Shown in pieces: positions 7,842 to 17,651 of a DNA stretch of 64,000 nt (position 1 is the first letter of the stretch; every line of letters starts with the position of its first letter). The translations under genes were made by a program, and so were the position numbers. Under the pieces are notes generated by a model, which worked only from the letters and a program-made list of their open reading frames with translations, was not told the DNA's origin and did no database searches. Source of the stretch: an uncultured Prevotella sp. Lineage in GTDB: Bacteria > Bacteroidota > Bacteroidia > Bacteroidales > Bacteroidaceae. Location: positions 10,813 through 74,812 of the forward strand of contig URQS01000008.1 in NCBI GenBank assembly GCA_900550035.1, in the 5' to 3' direction.

Positions 7842-9446
7842 TCATTTCCACAAATCGTTTTGTTCAAGACTGGGATTGGAGTCGATGTCAGGTTGTGGGA
7901 TGGGCCACACATACTCCTTTTCGCCACGATAGTTGCGGTATTCATACGGGAATTTATATGTTTTGGCCTCGTTATTTACTCGGTCTACAGCATCCTTGAG
8001 TATGTGCCAACGATAGATGTCAAACAATCGCAGTCCCTCGAAAGCTGTTTCTACGCGACGTTCATGGCGTACGATTTCTCTCAGTTGTTCCTGCGAAAGG
8101 CCAGTGCCTTCCACGCTCTCCACACTTGGCATCTTGGCACGTTCACGCACCTGATCGATTAGACGTACAGCCTCATCAAAGTTGGTTCCTTTTTCTATCT
8201 CAGCTTCAGCCAACGAGAGCAAAACCTCGGCATAGCGGACGATATAGAAGTCCTGACCAGAGTCCCAAGAGTCGGAGCTTGAGAGTGCGGGGTTGAAATA
8301 CTTCATCACATAAAGGGTAGAGTAAGAGTTGGCAGAACCGCCATAGAGGCTGGAATTGCCATTCCACGACATACCAGGCACAAAGAGCGTGGCTTTCAGT
8401 CGTGGGTCGCGATTCTCATAGCGTTGTGTGTTTACATTGTCCCAGTAGTTGGGCGAACCATCAGCATAGAAGTCAATTACTCGTTTGTCTGGGCAGGGCT
8501 TGCCATCGGTCATATAAAAAGCATCTGCCAGGTCAATCGTACCATTCAAGGCTTCAAGCGGAGCACCCCAATGTCCACCCAAACCACATCCTTCATTCTT
8601 GCCAGGACCCTGATAGCTTACAGACATGATAATCTCCGGACAATTCTCATTAGCCTCGGTGAAGAGTTGGGTGTAATCGTCAAAAAGGCGATACTTGCCA
8701 AGAGCTATCACTTTATGATAGGCATCAATTGCCTAATCCCACATATCATTGTAGAGCGCTGTACGGCCGAGGATGCTCAGCGCAGCTCCACGCGTGATAC
8801 GATTGGTTTCGGGCGCATTAACGGGCAGAATTTCTGCAGCAGCCTTCAAGTCTTCTACAATGGCCTTGACAATGGTAGCTCTATCTGTCTTAGGTGTGTA
8901 AGCCTCGCTCATGCTTTGTGGAGCTGTGATAAACGGCACATCGTGGTAGGTCATGGTGAGATTGAGATACATCAGCGCTCTTATCACCTTAACCTCTGCA
9001 GAATATTGCTCTTTAGAGGCATCATCAAGACTGGTGCGTCCGACATTGGCAATAAACGAATTGCATCTCTTGATGGCTTCATAGTTGGCAATCCACCACT
9101 GTTCTACCAGACGCGAAGAACTGGAGTGTATTCCGTTGGCGATATCCCAACCGTTCATCCATCCCGACCAGTTGAAGCGGCCACCGTTATCGGTCATACA
9201 GTCCATGTTGAGTGGTCCGCAGCCGTCCCATTTGCTTTGGTTGGTAGCATCGTTGTAGAGGAATGGATTCTGCATGGCATCGTAGACAGCGGTCAGACCC
9301 TCATAGGCATCGTCAGCCGTCTGCCAGAAGTTACCCGACGAAGAAGCAGACAGTGAGGATTTCTGCAGGAAGTCGTCAGAGCATCCCGTGTTGAGCACAG
9401 CTCCCAAGAGGAGCGTTGCAATGATGAAAATATTATAGCGTTTCAT
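7842..9446 (-). pseudogene. SusD/RagB-family glycan-binding lipoprotein, interrupted by in-frame TAG
   Basis: Reading continuously from 9446, the frame gives a normal SusD of about 534 codons. A lipoprotein signal (LNTGC, lipidated Cys about 22) and N-terminal SusD features (GNFWQTADDAYEGLTAVYDAM) come first, and the C-terminal SusD domain (YIVRYAEVLLSLAEAEI, VRHERRVETAFEGLRLFDIYRW) comes last. The frame is broken once, by TAG at 8733-8735, between LYNDMWD and AIDAYHKVIALGKY. Family members usually have Glu or Lys there, so one base change (for example GAG or AAG to TAG) explains it. The two pieces are 237 and 289 residues if the second starts internally. SusD normally caps the partner SusC transporter and binds oligosaccharide at the surface. 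The lesion would leave SusC without a functional partner unless it is a sequence error or is suppressed. Confidence 0.85.
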
Positions 9447-9459
9447 GTTGTCTTTATTT

Positions 9460-12400
9460 TTAGAAGTTAATGTTCACACCGAAGGAGATAGACTTGGTGT
9501 TGGGGTGTATGTCGCCACGCATATCACCGCTTGCCTTCTCGGGGTCTTTGTTTTCAAGTGAGGTAAGGGTGAGCAGGTTGGTGGCTTGGAGGTATATGCG
9601 TGCTTGTCTAATGCCTGCCTGACGAAGCAACGGCATATCGAATGTGTAACCCAGCTCAACGTTCTTTAGACGCAAATAGCTAGCATTGTCAAGCCAGAAC
9701 GTAGAATAGCGTTCGTTGAAGTTGTTGCCAAGACGCGGCATGCTACCATTGGGGTTGTCCGTGCTCCATCGGTCGAGCCAACGTGTAGTCATATTTCCTC
9801 CATTAGTGATGGTGGCCTGTTCCCAGTTGAAGCGGTCAACACCACTCACACCTTGCCAAAGCATTGAGAAATCAAGATGGCGCCAAGTGAGAGCGGCATT
9901 GATTGAATATGTAAGTTTCGGGAATGGATTGCCTATTATCACACGATCGCCATCATCAATCTTGCCATCATCGTTCACATCGTCGTACATGATGTCGCCG
10001 AGCTGTGGGTCCAAACCATTTGGCTTGATTATCTCTCCCTTGGAGTTGGTGCGCTTCAAGTCTTCTTCCGTGCGATAGATACCTATTGCGCGCAGTCCAT
10101 AATACGAGCCGATGGGGTTGCCCTCACGGTTGATGGTATTGCCAGAGATATTATCGATGCCATGGTTATCGATGATTTTGTTCTGCACGGTAGACATACT
10201 TCCGCCCACTTGCCATGTAAAGTCACCAGCGTGGTCCTGATAGTTAGCCGAGAGTTCGATACCGCGGTTTCTTACCTTTCCTGCATTCTGTGTCGGTGCT
10301 GCGAGCGTACCAAGGAAGGTGGTGGGCATAGAGAGCTGCATGAGGATGTCGGAGGTCATCTTGTTGAAGTAGTCAAACGTTAACGAGATGCGGCTGCCCC
10401 AGAAAGCGGCATCCAAACCGATGTCAGTCATTGTAGTGGTTTCCCAACGTATGTCGCTGTTAGCCACCATGTTCTCTGCCATACCAATTGACGAAGTATT
10501 GCCGAAATAGTAGTTGTAGTTGGCTGCCATTGTTGGCTCATAAGCGTAGTCGCCAATTTCCTGATTACCCAACTTACCCCAAGAGGCACGCAGCTTAAGA
10601 TAGTTCATTATCTTGTTCTCAGAGAAGAACTTCTCATTTGTAATAACCCAACCTCCAGAAATAGAAGGGAAGGTAGCATAACGATGCGACTTCGGCATAC
10701 GTGAAGAACCGTCGTGACGGATATTGAACTCAACCATATAGCGGTCGTCGTAATTATAGCCTACGCGACCGAAGAACGACTGCAACGAATATTCCGTAGC
10801 GTTGCCCCATGACTGAGGGTTGCGTGTACCGGAATCGAGCTGGTATAGGTTGTCAGTGGCAAAACCTTGCTTGCTGCCGTTGATTGATCCATCATGATTC
10901 TCCTGAATAGAATGGCCGAGCAGGACATTCACATGGTGAAGACCGAAACGCTGATTGTAAGTAAGTATATTCTCATTGAGATAACCGTAATCTATCTTAT
11001 GGTTGGCTGTGAGCGAGTTGTCATCACTCTTATAGATGAGATTGCCTTCGGCATTGTACTTGCGTGAGCGTTTGTTATACCATGAAGCATTGTAGATGTA
11101 CAGCTTGTAAGCCAGACTGCTACGGAACTTCAATCCCTTAATGAGATCAACTTCACCGTATACATTACCGTCGAAACGCCAACCGTTTTGCTTGTTGTGC
11201 ACCTGCGACATTGCCTCAATTGGATTCTTGAACTTTGAGAAACTGATGTCAGATCCGTCTTGATTACCATAGTGTCCATTGGAATACATCACTGGTACGG
11301 TGGGGCGGGTGAACCATGTAAGTGAGCGCATCAATCCGTTTTCACCGCCCATGCCACCATTGGCTGTGATGTTTTCTTTCGAGCCAGAGAGATTCAGTCC
11401 TATCTTGAATCGTCCGAACTGAGCATCAGAATTGGAGCGGAAGTTGAAACGCTCATAGCCAGTATGCTCCATTATACCATCCTGCTTTAAGTAGCCAATA
11501 GACATCATATAATGGGCATTCTTGCTACCACCACTTACAGACAGACTATGCTGCGTCATTGGAGCAGTGCGGAAAAGAGCATCCCACCAGTCAGTGTTTG
11601 CAAAATGGTCGGGGTCGGAGCCATCGCGCAGTTTATCCAACATCTCCTGAGTGTAGGTCTGTGTATTGTTCGACTCGTTGTACATCTTTGCCCACTCATA
11701 AGAATTGACATAATGGGGCTTAACGGTAGCCGACTGTATGGAGTAGCTGCCGTTATAGTTGATGCTTGGCGCAGTTTCACCACCACGTTTGGTAGTGACA
11801 AGAATTACGCCATTAGCCGCACGCACACCATAGATAGCAGCAGATGCAGCGTCCTTAAGAACGGAGATATTGTCAATATCACCAGGTGCCAGCTCTGCCA
11901 ACTGTCCAATGGGAGCCTCAACACCATCAATGAGCAGCATAGGATTATTGTTGCCAAAGGTACCCACACCACGAATTCTAATCTCTGGTGAATCGGCACC
12001 AGCCTGACCACCATTGCTTGTAAGCGTTACGCCTGGCAAGCGACCCTGAAGTAATGCAGCTGTGTTGGCTACTGGAATAGAACTAATCTCTTTGCTCGAT
12101 ACAGAAGCGACTGAACCAGTCAGGTTAGCTTTCTTTTGTGTTCCGTAGCCCACAACAACGACCTCATTGATGCTCTTGTTGTCAGGAATAAGACGTATAG
12201 AGATGTTTCCAGTACCTACTTTGGCAGAAGACACCTTGTAACCTAAATAAGAAATATTTACTTGCTTTACATTAGTAGATACACTTACTGAGAAATGACC
12301 ATCAAGGTCGGTAACAGTTCCATGTGATGTGCCAGGCACTTTAACAGTAGCACCCATAAGTGGCTCACCATTTTCGTCAAGCACTATTCCCGTCACAGTC

Positions 12401-12504
12401 TTCTGGCTTTGGGCCAGAATTGGGGTTGGCGTTATTAGAGCGGCCATCGTCATTCCCAACATCAGTAGTTTGGGGCTGACAAGATTAAATAATTTGTTAG
12501 TCAT
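9460..12504 (-). CDS. SusC/RagA-family TonB-dependent outer-membrane transporter
   Basis: The 1014-residue protein is intact. A signal peptide (1-31, ending ILAQS) is followed by a CarboxypepD_reg-like domain (VTGIVLDENGEPLMGATV onward, about 36-115), the TonB-box region INEVVVVGYGTQKK, a plug domain with NPMLLIDGVEAP and AAIYGVRAANGVILVTTK, and a beta-barrel to the C-terminal aromatic end (SISFGVNINF). SusC proteins import oligosaccharides across the outer membrane using TonB energy. The broken susD begins 13 bp downstream and GH16 follows, so the substrate is inferred to be a beta-glucan. Regulation by the sensor at 3234 is inferred from position. The upstream gap (12505-12890) holds a possible -7 box at 12713 and no gene that I can see. 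Confidence 0.93.
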   Translation of the reverse strand: MTNKLFNLVSPKLLMLGMTMAALITPTPILAQSQKTVTGIVLDENGEPLMGATVKVPGTSHGTVTDLDGHFSVSVSTNVKQVNISYLGYKVSSAKVGTGNISIRLIPDNKSINEVVVVGYGTQKKANLTGSVASVSSKEISSIPVANTAALLQGRLPGVTLTSNGGQAGADSPEIRIRGVGTFGNNNPMLLIDGVEAPIGQLAELAPGDIDNISVLKDAASAAIYGVRAANGVILVTTKRGGETAPSINYNGSYSIQSATVKPHYVNSYEWAKMYNESNNTQTYTQEMLDKLRDGSDPDHFANTDWWDALFRTAPMTQHSLSVSGGSKNAHYMMSIGYLKQDGIMEHTGYERFNFRSNSDAQFGRFKIGLNLSGSKENITANGGMGGENGLMRSLTWFTRPTVPVMYSNGHYGNQDGSDISFSKFKNPIEAMSQVHNKQNGWRFDGNVYGEVDLIKGLKFRSSLAYKLYIYNASWYNKRSRKYNAEGNLIYKSDDNSLTANHKIDYGYLNENILTYNQRFGLHHVNVLLGHSIQENHDGSINGSKQGFATDNLYQLDSGTRNPQSWGNATEYSLQSFFGRVGYNYDDRYMVEFNIRHDGSSRMPKSHRYATFPSISGGWVITNEKFFSENKIMNYLKLRASWGKLGNQEIGDYAYEPTMAANYNYYFGNTSSIGMAENMVANSDIRWETTTMTDIGLDAAFWGSRISLTFDYFNKMTSDILMQLSMPTTFLGTLAAPTQNAGKVRNRGIELSANYQDHAGDFTWQVGGSMSTVQNKIIDNHGIDNISGNTINREGNPIGSYYGLRAIGIYRTEEDLKRTNSKGEIIKPNGLDPQLGDIMYDDVNDDGKIDDGDRVIIGNPFPKLTYSINAALTWRHLDFSMLWQGVSGVDRFNWEQATITNGGNMTTRWLDRWSTDNPNGSMPRLGNNFNERYSTFWLDNASYLRLKNVELGYTFDMPLLRQAGIRQARIYLQATNLLTLTSLENKDPEKASGDMRGDIHPNTKSISFGVNINF

Positions 12505-12712
12505 GTAATTTAAATATATAGGTTCTTAATTCTTATAATAATTATTGCTGTCCAAAATCTTTGGCTATTTTCATCCAATCTTCAGTCGTATTTATATATG
12601 TCAAGTTACAAACAACAACAATAGGACAATGCCTAAGAATGTAAATAGGTTGAAATTCTTCATAATTAATTAGGTTTTTATTTTTGGTGAAGTTATTAGC
12701 TGATTGCGCTTG

Positions 12713-12720
12713 CAAAATTA
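12713..12720 (-). promoter_or_regulatory. Possible -7 box upstream of susC
   Basis: The minus strand reads TAATTTTG followed by C, a perfect TAnnTTTG box, about 209 nt upstream of susC. No TTTG lies at the expected 19-20 nt, which fits a promoter that needs an activator, or may be chance in this AT-rich gap. Confidence 0.35.
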
Positions 12721-12890
12721 GGAAGAATAGTGGATGAGAACCTTAACAAATCGGACAAAAGCTATAACGTTTTGGACAAACTATGCATAAACAAGGTAGT
12801 CACAAGTTTTTTCTTCCATATAAAGTATTGCGCAATTTGAGGCGTTGATGCGTTTTTGTGTTGAGGTGTTGAGGTGTTGTTGTGTTGTTA

Positions 12891-12970
12891 TATTGTTGAA
12901 CATTGTCACTATTGTCGTTTAAAAGAAGTTGAGGCGTTGTGGTGTAGAGATGTCCCATATGAGGCTATGA
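12891..12970 (+). repeat. Dispersed repeat A, copy 2
   Basis: Plus-strand copy of the element at 3095-3175. It shares ATTGTTGAACATTGTC, TTGTCGTTTAAAAGA, GGCGTTGTGG, GTCCCATA and GAGGCTATGA. It abuts the 406-bp element that begins at 12976. Upstream, 12840-12890 is a G/T-rich run of GTTGAGGTGTTG-like units. Confidence 0.7.
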
Positions 12971-12975
12971 GGTGG

Positions 12976-13381
12976 ATGCAAATATTGTACAAGCAGTAAA
13001 AAAGTGTTACAAATAAAAATCTGATTATAGAGATTTGGAGAGCGGTTTTTGATGGTTTTTTCAACGTTCATCCCTACCCTACTGCTCATTCAAGCCTTCT
13101 TTGCCCTGCAAATGTAGTCCTTTTACAACTCAAAAGGGCTACAGTTGGAAGGCAAAAGGACTACAGTCTGAGTGCAAAAGTTGTCCTTTTGCAATAAAAT
13201 GTAGCGTTTTTACGTTGCGACAATTCGCGCCTCAACGTCTCAATTCTAATAACTCATTGAGTATAAACAACATAACAAAAACCGCTCAAAACTCGAGAAT
13301 TTCGCGCCAAAGATTTCCTTGTGCGTTCAACTCGCAGTTTTGAGCGGTTAGAAATGCAAATATAGCATGGAGCATGGCTCC
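12976..13381 (+). repeat. Structured non-coding element (R400), copy 1
   Basis: This stretch of about 406 bp is repeated in direct orientation at 63504-63911. Both copies begin ATGCAAATATTGTACA, continue through AGTAAAAAAGTGTTACAAAT, carry several AGTCCTTTT/AAAAGGACT-type arms and a long 3' hairpin, and end in ATGGAGC(AT/AG)GCGC- or GGCTCC-like sequence. In copy 1 the 3' hairpin pairs AACCGCTCAAAACT with AGTTTTGAGCGGTT over 14 bp. The block ATGCAAATAT occurs near both ends, like a direct terminal repeat. An 80-codon open frame inside (13101-13343) is not conserved in copy 2, so the element looks non-coding. Confidence 0.75.
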
Positions 13382-13423
13382 TGTTGAGTTAGTGTTATGG
13401 TGAGAATGTGAAGTTTCAAACCA

Positions 13424-15130
13424 TTACTTCACCTCTTTATACCTTATGTCAACAATTCGGGCAAACCCCTTATATTCCCATACACGGTCGGCGTCGCCTA
13501 CCTTATCCTTCTTAAGCGAAAGATTAAGTCCGCCGTCTCCTACATTATAGAATCGGAGAATACCACCGTTAACACCAGTGTCGGATGTGTCGTACGAACC
13601 TATGATGAGGTCGTTCTGACGGTCGAGATATATCTGGCGGGTTGCCTCATCCATCTTGCCCAAGAAGCTTTGGCGGATGCCGGCACCAGTACCCCACGGT
13701 TCATCATAGCGATTGAACTTGAGCATCGTTACCTCTTCATTCGTGCCAAGATCGATTTCGGCATAAGCCTTCGTAGTCAGATTGTACGCATACACCTTAT
13801 TCTTATATGCATAATATATCACGGCATACTGCGAACTTGCAGCAAAGCATGTGGCTTTGTCGAAATCGGGAGCCTGAATGTCCATAAAGGCATCGAGCTG
13901 CTTGAATTCGTCGGTCAGCAGACTGACAGCATACACATGGCGCTTGTTGCCGTCCTGCATGATGCTGTACACCGTTCCTGACGACTGGGCGGTGTTGAGC
14001 ATACATACGAGATCCATACCTGTCTGGAAGCTGAACTTCTTTCCTTCGGCAGGATCAGCCAGCGGAGCGCATTTCTGGGTAATGCCGGCAGGGTCGTCGT
14101 TGGCTGCGCCCTTACTGTTCCATCCGATAAAGCGCTTGTTGTCTACATCATACAACAATGCACATGCATATCCGCCATTCAGACCATCGAATCGCAATTC
14201 GGTAGCACCAACATATGGAGCCACCTTATATTCAGGCGTTCCACCTCGTGTTGAGGTGTTAATGGGATACTCAAATGCTGCTGACATGTTGGTCGACTTG
14301 TAGTTGTAGGCATAAGCGTTGCCCTCTGACGACACACATATAGCCGCATTAGGACGGCCCATTGCCTGATAAGCCAAAGTTACATGATTGACTATATGGT
14401 CGTTGCTCTTGGTTATGAACTGATTGGCTTTGAATTCATCAGCAAGAGTCAGCTTGCCAAGCTCGCCATAGGCATAAGCATCGGCTGTGGGCACTACATA
14501 CGAGTCGGTGCTGGAGAACATGAATATGTTGCTGAATCCACCGTATGTACGCACATAACCTATCTTGGTGGCGTGATGCATAGCTGGCACGTCTTCAGCC
14601 ATCGGCAATACGTTGTATGCTGGCATGATACGGTCGAGCGAAATCTGCGACAGCATGTCCATGCGCACCTTCTCGTCCTGTCCTTCATTGCAAAGCACGA
14701 GCCATCCTTCGGAAGTGATGGTAGTGGCGCGAACGTCAAAGGGGCAGATGGTCTGCACGCCTGTGCGATTGTCGGTAACGGCAAAATAGCAGTTGTTGGT
14801 TCCGGCGTTCATCTCTGCCAGCACATAAAGATCTTTCTGGTCGCCCAGTTTCACCCACTTGCCGTCAGAGTCCTTGCGCATATAGGCAAACGAATAGTTG
14901 GCATCGTCAGCCTTGACATCACCGTCGATAGACGATGTTACTACCGGCTTCAGGTCGACATACTCGGCATTGGCGAGTACGGATGTCAGAGCCGGAATGT
15001 TCTCGATGGTTATTATGTTCGCATCGCTGTATGTGTAGTTGCCCTTGTCGTCCGAGCAGGAAGCCAAAGACATTGCTGCACACAATCCGACGACGGGCAT
15101 AAGCTTGAATATTGTCTTTTTCATCATCAT
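13424..15130 (-). CDS. PKD-like family surface lipoprotein
   Basis: The 568-residue protein starts MMMKKTIFKLMPVVGLCAAM and has a clear lipobox (LASC, Cys about 24), followed by SDDKGNYTYSD, the usual opening of the Bacteroidetes PKD-like lipoproteins found beside SusC/SusD pairs. A short Ig-like segment (about 35-135) precedes a larger region without recognisable motifs that contains many short beta-type repeats and may be a propeller. It is the last gene of locus 2 and follows the DUF4843 gene after 6 bp. A role in surface capture of the locus's substrate is inferred from context only; no catalytic motif is visible. The start could be any of the three ATG codons. Confidence 0.75.
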   Translation of the reverse strand: MMMKKTIFKLMPVVGLCAAMSLASCSDDKGNYTYSDANIITIENIPALTSVLANAEYVDLKPVVTSSIDGDVKADDANYSFAYMRKDSDGKWVKLGDQKDLYVLAEMNAGTNNCYFAVTDNRTGVQTICPFDVRATTITSEGWLVLCNEGQDEKVRMDMLSQISLDRIMPAYNVLPMAEDVPAMHHATKIGYVRTYGGFSNIFMFSSTDSYVVPTADAYAYGELGKLTLADEFKANQFITKSNDHIVNHVTLAYQAMGRPNAAICVSSEGNAYAYNYKSTNMSAAFEYPINTSTRGGTPEYKVAPYVGATELRFDGLNGGYACALLYDVDNKRFIGWNSKGAANDDPAGITQKCAPLADPAEGKKFSFQTGMDLVCMLNTAQSSGTVYSIMQDGNKRHVYAVSLLTDEFKQLDAFMDIQAPDFDKATCFAASSQYAVIYYAYKNKVYAYNLTTKAYAEIDLGTNEEVTMLKFNRYDEPWGTGAGIRQSFLGKMDEATRQIYLDRQNDLIIGSYDTSDTGVNGGILRFYNVGDGGLNLSLKKDKVGDADRVWEYKGFARIVDIRYKEVK

Positions 15131-15136
15131 TCGTTT

Positions 15137-15979
15137 TTAGTTCTGATTTTCAGTAGTGTTGTCATAGTTCACCTGATAGTTGGCGCCAAGCTGCATATAG
15201 CTGCCGTCGTCCTCAAGCATAGGCTGTCCCTCGTCGGCACGCTTCTGCAGTTCCTTCTGCAATTCGCGAGCGTAGAAAGGCATACGTCCATTGCTGATTC
15301 TGCCAGTAGACCACTCCCAGTCATCGGTAGAGAAACCGAAGAAGTCGTTGATGAACACATACTTGGTGGCTGTCCACTGTCCGAAGTAAGCGCCTGCATT
15401 GACCTGACCCCAACGACGTGGCTGCTCGTAGATTTCACTCATATAGAAAGCGAAGCGTGAACCGTCCATTTCCTTGGCAGTGGTGTTCGACCACACATTG
15501 GTAGAGCGATACTTCTCGAGCACCTGGAAGTACTTGTTGGGCAGGAGTTGCAGACAAAGCACCTGCTTCTTCTCCTTGATGTTCTGACTGCGCAGGAAGC
15601 GTACGCCAAACGTTGCCTTACTCTGTCCTGCCTTTATCTTCAATGTGTCGAGATCAATCTCGTAATCGACTCCTTCTACCATTGTCGTACTGTCGGCATC
15701 GATGGTAATCTTGCACTCGCGGTCGTAGTCGACCACCTGTCCCATCATCTGTATTGTGGCCTTGAAGGTAAGGCCGTCGACATTCTGTTTGACACCTACA
15801 AACGAGTAGTCGGTAGAGTTTGAATAGCCCACCGCACCGTTTGCCGAAGAGTACGACTGCACCTGGAAGTATATCTTAGCATCGTCCAGCTCGTACAGAT
15901 CGATGGTCTCATGCTTGCATGACACAAACATGCTGGCAAGAGCCAATATTGATAATAGCCATTTGTATTTCATTTCCAT
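15137..15979 (-). CDS. DUF4843 domain lipoprotein
   Basis: The 280-residue protein has a lipoprotein signal (MFVSC, Cys about 21) followed by KHETIDLYELDDAKIYFQ, typical of DUF4843 proteins, with beta-rich calx-like segments (VDYEIDLDTLKIKAGQSKATFGV) and a helical C-terminal third. DUF4843 lipoproteins commonly sit between RagB/SusD and PKD-like genes in Bacteroidales uptake loci, as here. The biochemical role of the family is not known to me. It is probably anchored at the outer membrane and part of the surface complex of the SusC/SusD pair upstream. The spacing to neighbours is 30 bp from susD and 6 bp to the PKD-like gene, consistent with one transcript. Confidence 0.78.
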   Translation of the reverse strand: MEMKYKWLLSILALASMFVSCKHETIDLYELDDAKIYFQVQSYSSANGAVGYSNSTDYSFVGVKQNVDGLTFKATIQMMGQVVDYDRECKITIDADSTTMVEGVDYEIDLDTLKIKAGQSKATFGVRFLRSQNIKEKKQVLCLQLLPNKYFQVLEKYRSTNVWSNTTAKEMDGSRFAFYMSEIYEQPRRWGQVNAGAYFGQWTATKYVFINDFFGFSTDDWEWSTGRISNGRMPFYARELQKELQKRADEGQPMLEDDGSYMQLGANYQVNYDNTTENQN

Positions 15980-16009
15980 TATGTTTTTAAAAGTTCAACA
16001 CTTTATAAT

Positions 16010-17638
16010 TTAGCGGTTGTCCAGCTCGCTCTGAGGCAACGGTGCCACAAAGCGCTTCTCCTTTTCGGCATCAGTTGCCTTATCCTCGTAGCTGTATGTA
16101 GGAGGTATGAACGGAGGGAATCCTGCACTTACCAATACCTTTATCTCTTTGCGACCGTTATAGTCGTTGTCAAATCCCATGTTACGACGCTTGAAGTAGA
16201 AGAATTTCTGTCCTTCGCCTACAAATTCGCGTATGTAATCGAGTGTAAGGAAGTTCCAGAAGTATTTCTCGGCAGTAGTGGTAGGATACGAACCGAGTCC
16301 ACGGTTCTCGCGTACTGTGTTGAGATAGTTCCATGCTTCTGCCAGGTTGCCGTTACGCATCATACATTCAGCAGCTATGTAGTAAGCCTCGCTTAGCTTT
16401 ATCAGCGAGCAGTATGTGCCGTAGAACTTCTGCACCTGCAGCACGCCGGTCTCGTCTTCCTTGTTGTTCTCGGCATTGTTCTTGCCGGCATCGTTTATGT
16501 CCTTGAACTTCGTGAGCTTCATCGAAGACTGACCTTCGAGTGTCTCGCCCAACTCCCACTGCGACTTGTAGCGGATGTCTTCAGCATCGGCACTGCCAAA
16601 CAGTTTGCCATCTACATATCCCGAACGTGGGATAAGCAGACTGGTACCAGTATTGCTACCGCCAAATGTGCCGTCGTAGATCAGACCACGGTTCTTGTTG
16701 TAATAACCAAACAACGATTCGGTAGAGAACATACGGTCAGGGTCGTTGTAGTTGCCGAGCAACTTTGCCTTGTCAACTGTGGGGAAGAAGCCTTTCACCT
16801 TAGCGTCTTCAGTGAGTTTCTGAGCCTCAGCAAGTGCGTTGTCTACGTCGTCGCCCCACAGATAGGCGCGTGCTGTAAGCAGAACAGTGGCGTAGTAGTT
16901 AAGGCGCAGCTGACGATAGCGCATTGAATTGTCAAGGTTCACTTCGTCGTATTCGGCACGCGGACCCTCTGTGATGACGGGATCGGACTCGGCAAGCAGG
17001 TTCTCGGCTTCCTTAAGGTCGCGCAAGATGTAGTCGTTGAGAGCGGTCTTGGCATTGTGCATGGTGAGTATCTGAGGCTCGGTGGTGTCGTTGTACGGTA
17101 TGCCACGACCCTCAGGGTTCTTGCTGTATATCGGACCGAACCAACGCAGCATGTCGAAATGTATCATGGCACGTGCTGCGAGCATCTCTCCCTTCAGCAT
17201 CTTGTATTCGCGCTGCGGAAGCACCTTCTTGCCAGTGGCATCCTTCTCGATATTGTTCAACACTACATTGATGTTCATGATGGTGGAATATGCCTCATTC
17301 CATGTGCTGCTCAACACTGCAGATACGCCGTCTTCGGTATAGTCCCAATTGGTAAGGGCACGCAGATACTTATAATAACTGCCTTGGTTGCTCTGCTCTA
17401 CTATATAGTATTGTCCCAGCAAATCAAGGTCGCCGTAAGAAAGAGTCTTGCCGTAGAGATTAGAACCCGACATGCGATTGTAGACACCGTTCACTGCTGA
17501 GTAGAATCCGTCCTTGGTAGAGAACTGCTGTTCCTCGCTCTGCTTGTCGTTGGGCTGGGTGTCAAGCCAGTCGGCACATCCGCTTAGCATGGTGCAAAGC
17601 GCTACCGACAGTGTTATTATATATTTATTGAGTTTCAT
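16010..17638 (-). CDS. RagB/SusD-family nutrient-binding lipoprotein
   Basis: The 542-residue protein has a lipobox (MLSGC, Cys about 21) followed by ADWLDTQPNDKQ, the classic SusD N-terminus, and helical TPR-like segments through to the conserved C-terminal region (LSEAYYIAAECMMRNGNLAEAWNYLNTVRENRG, then ILFEFVGEG-like LDYIREFVGEGQKFFYFKRRN). It is intact, unlike the susD of locus 1. It would pair with the SusC encoded 13 bp upstream, which carries an in-frame TAG. With DUF4843 and PKD-like lipoproteins downstream and no glycosidase nearby, the substrate may be a peptide or another non-glycan nutrient; that is inference. Confidence 0.88.
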   Translation of the reverse strand: MKLNKYIITLSVALCTMLSGCADWLDTQPNDKQSEEQQFSTKDGFYSAVNGVYNRMSGSNLYGKTLSYGDLDLLGQYYIVEQSNQGSYYKYLRALTNWDYTEDGVSAVLSSTWNEAYSTIMNINVVLNNIEKDATGKKVLPQREYKMLKGEMLAARAMIHFDMLRWFGPIYSKNPEGRGIPYNDTTEPQILTMHNAKTALNDYILRDLKEAENLLAESDPVITEGPRAEYDEVNLDNSMRYRQLRLNYYATVLLTARAYLWGDDVDNALAEAQKLTEDAKVKGFFPTVDKAKLLGNYNDPDRMFSTESLFGYYNKNRGLIYDGTFGGSNTGTSLLIPRSGYVDGKLFGSADAEDIRYKSQWELGETLEGQSSMKLTKFKDINDAGKNNAENNKEDETGVLQVQKFYGTYCSLIKLSEAYYIAAECMMRNGNLAEAWNYLNTVRENRGLGSYPTTTAEKYFWNFLTLDYIREFVGEGQKFFYFKRRNMGFDNDYNGRKEIKVLVSAGFPPFIPPTYSYEDKATDAEKEKRFVAPLPQSELDNR

Positions 17639-17651
17639 AGTTGTGCGGTTT

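Noticed and set aside
13101..13343. 80-codon frame inside R400 copy 1
   Set aside because: The reading frame is not kept in copy 2, whereas base pairing is. The element is better read as non-coding.
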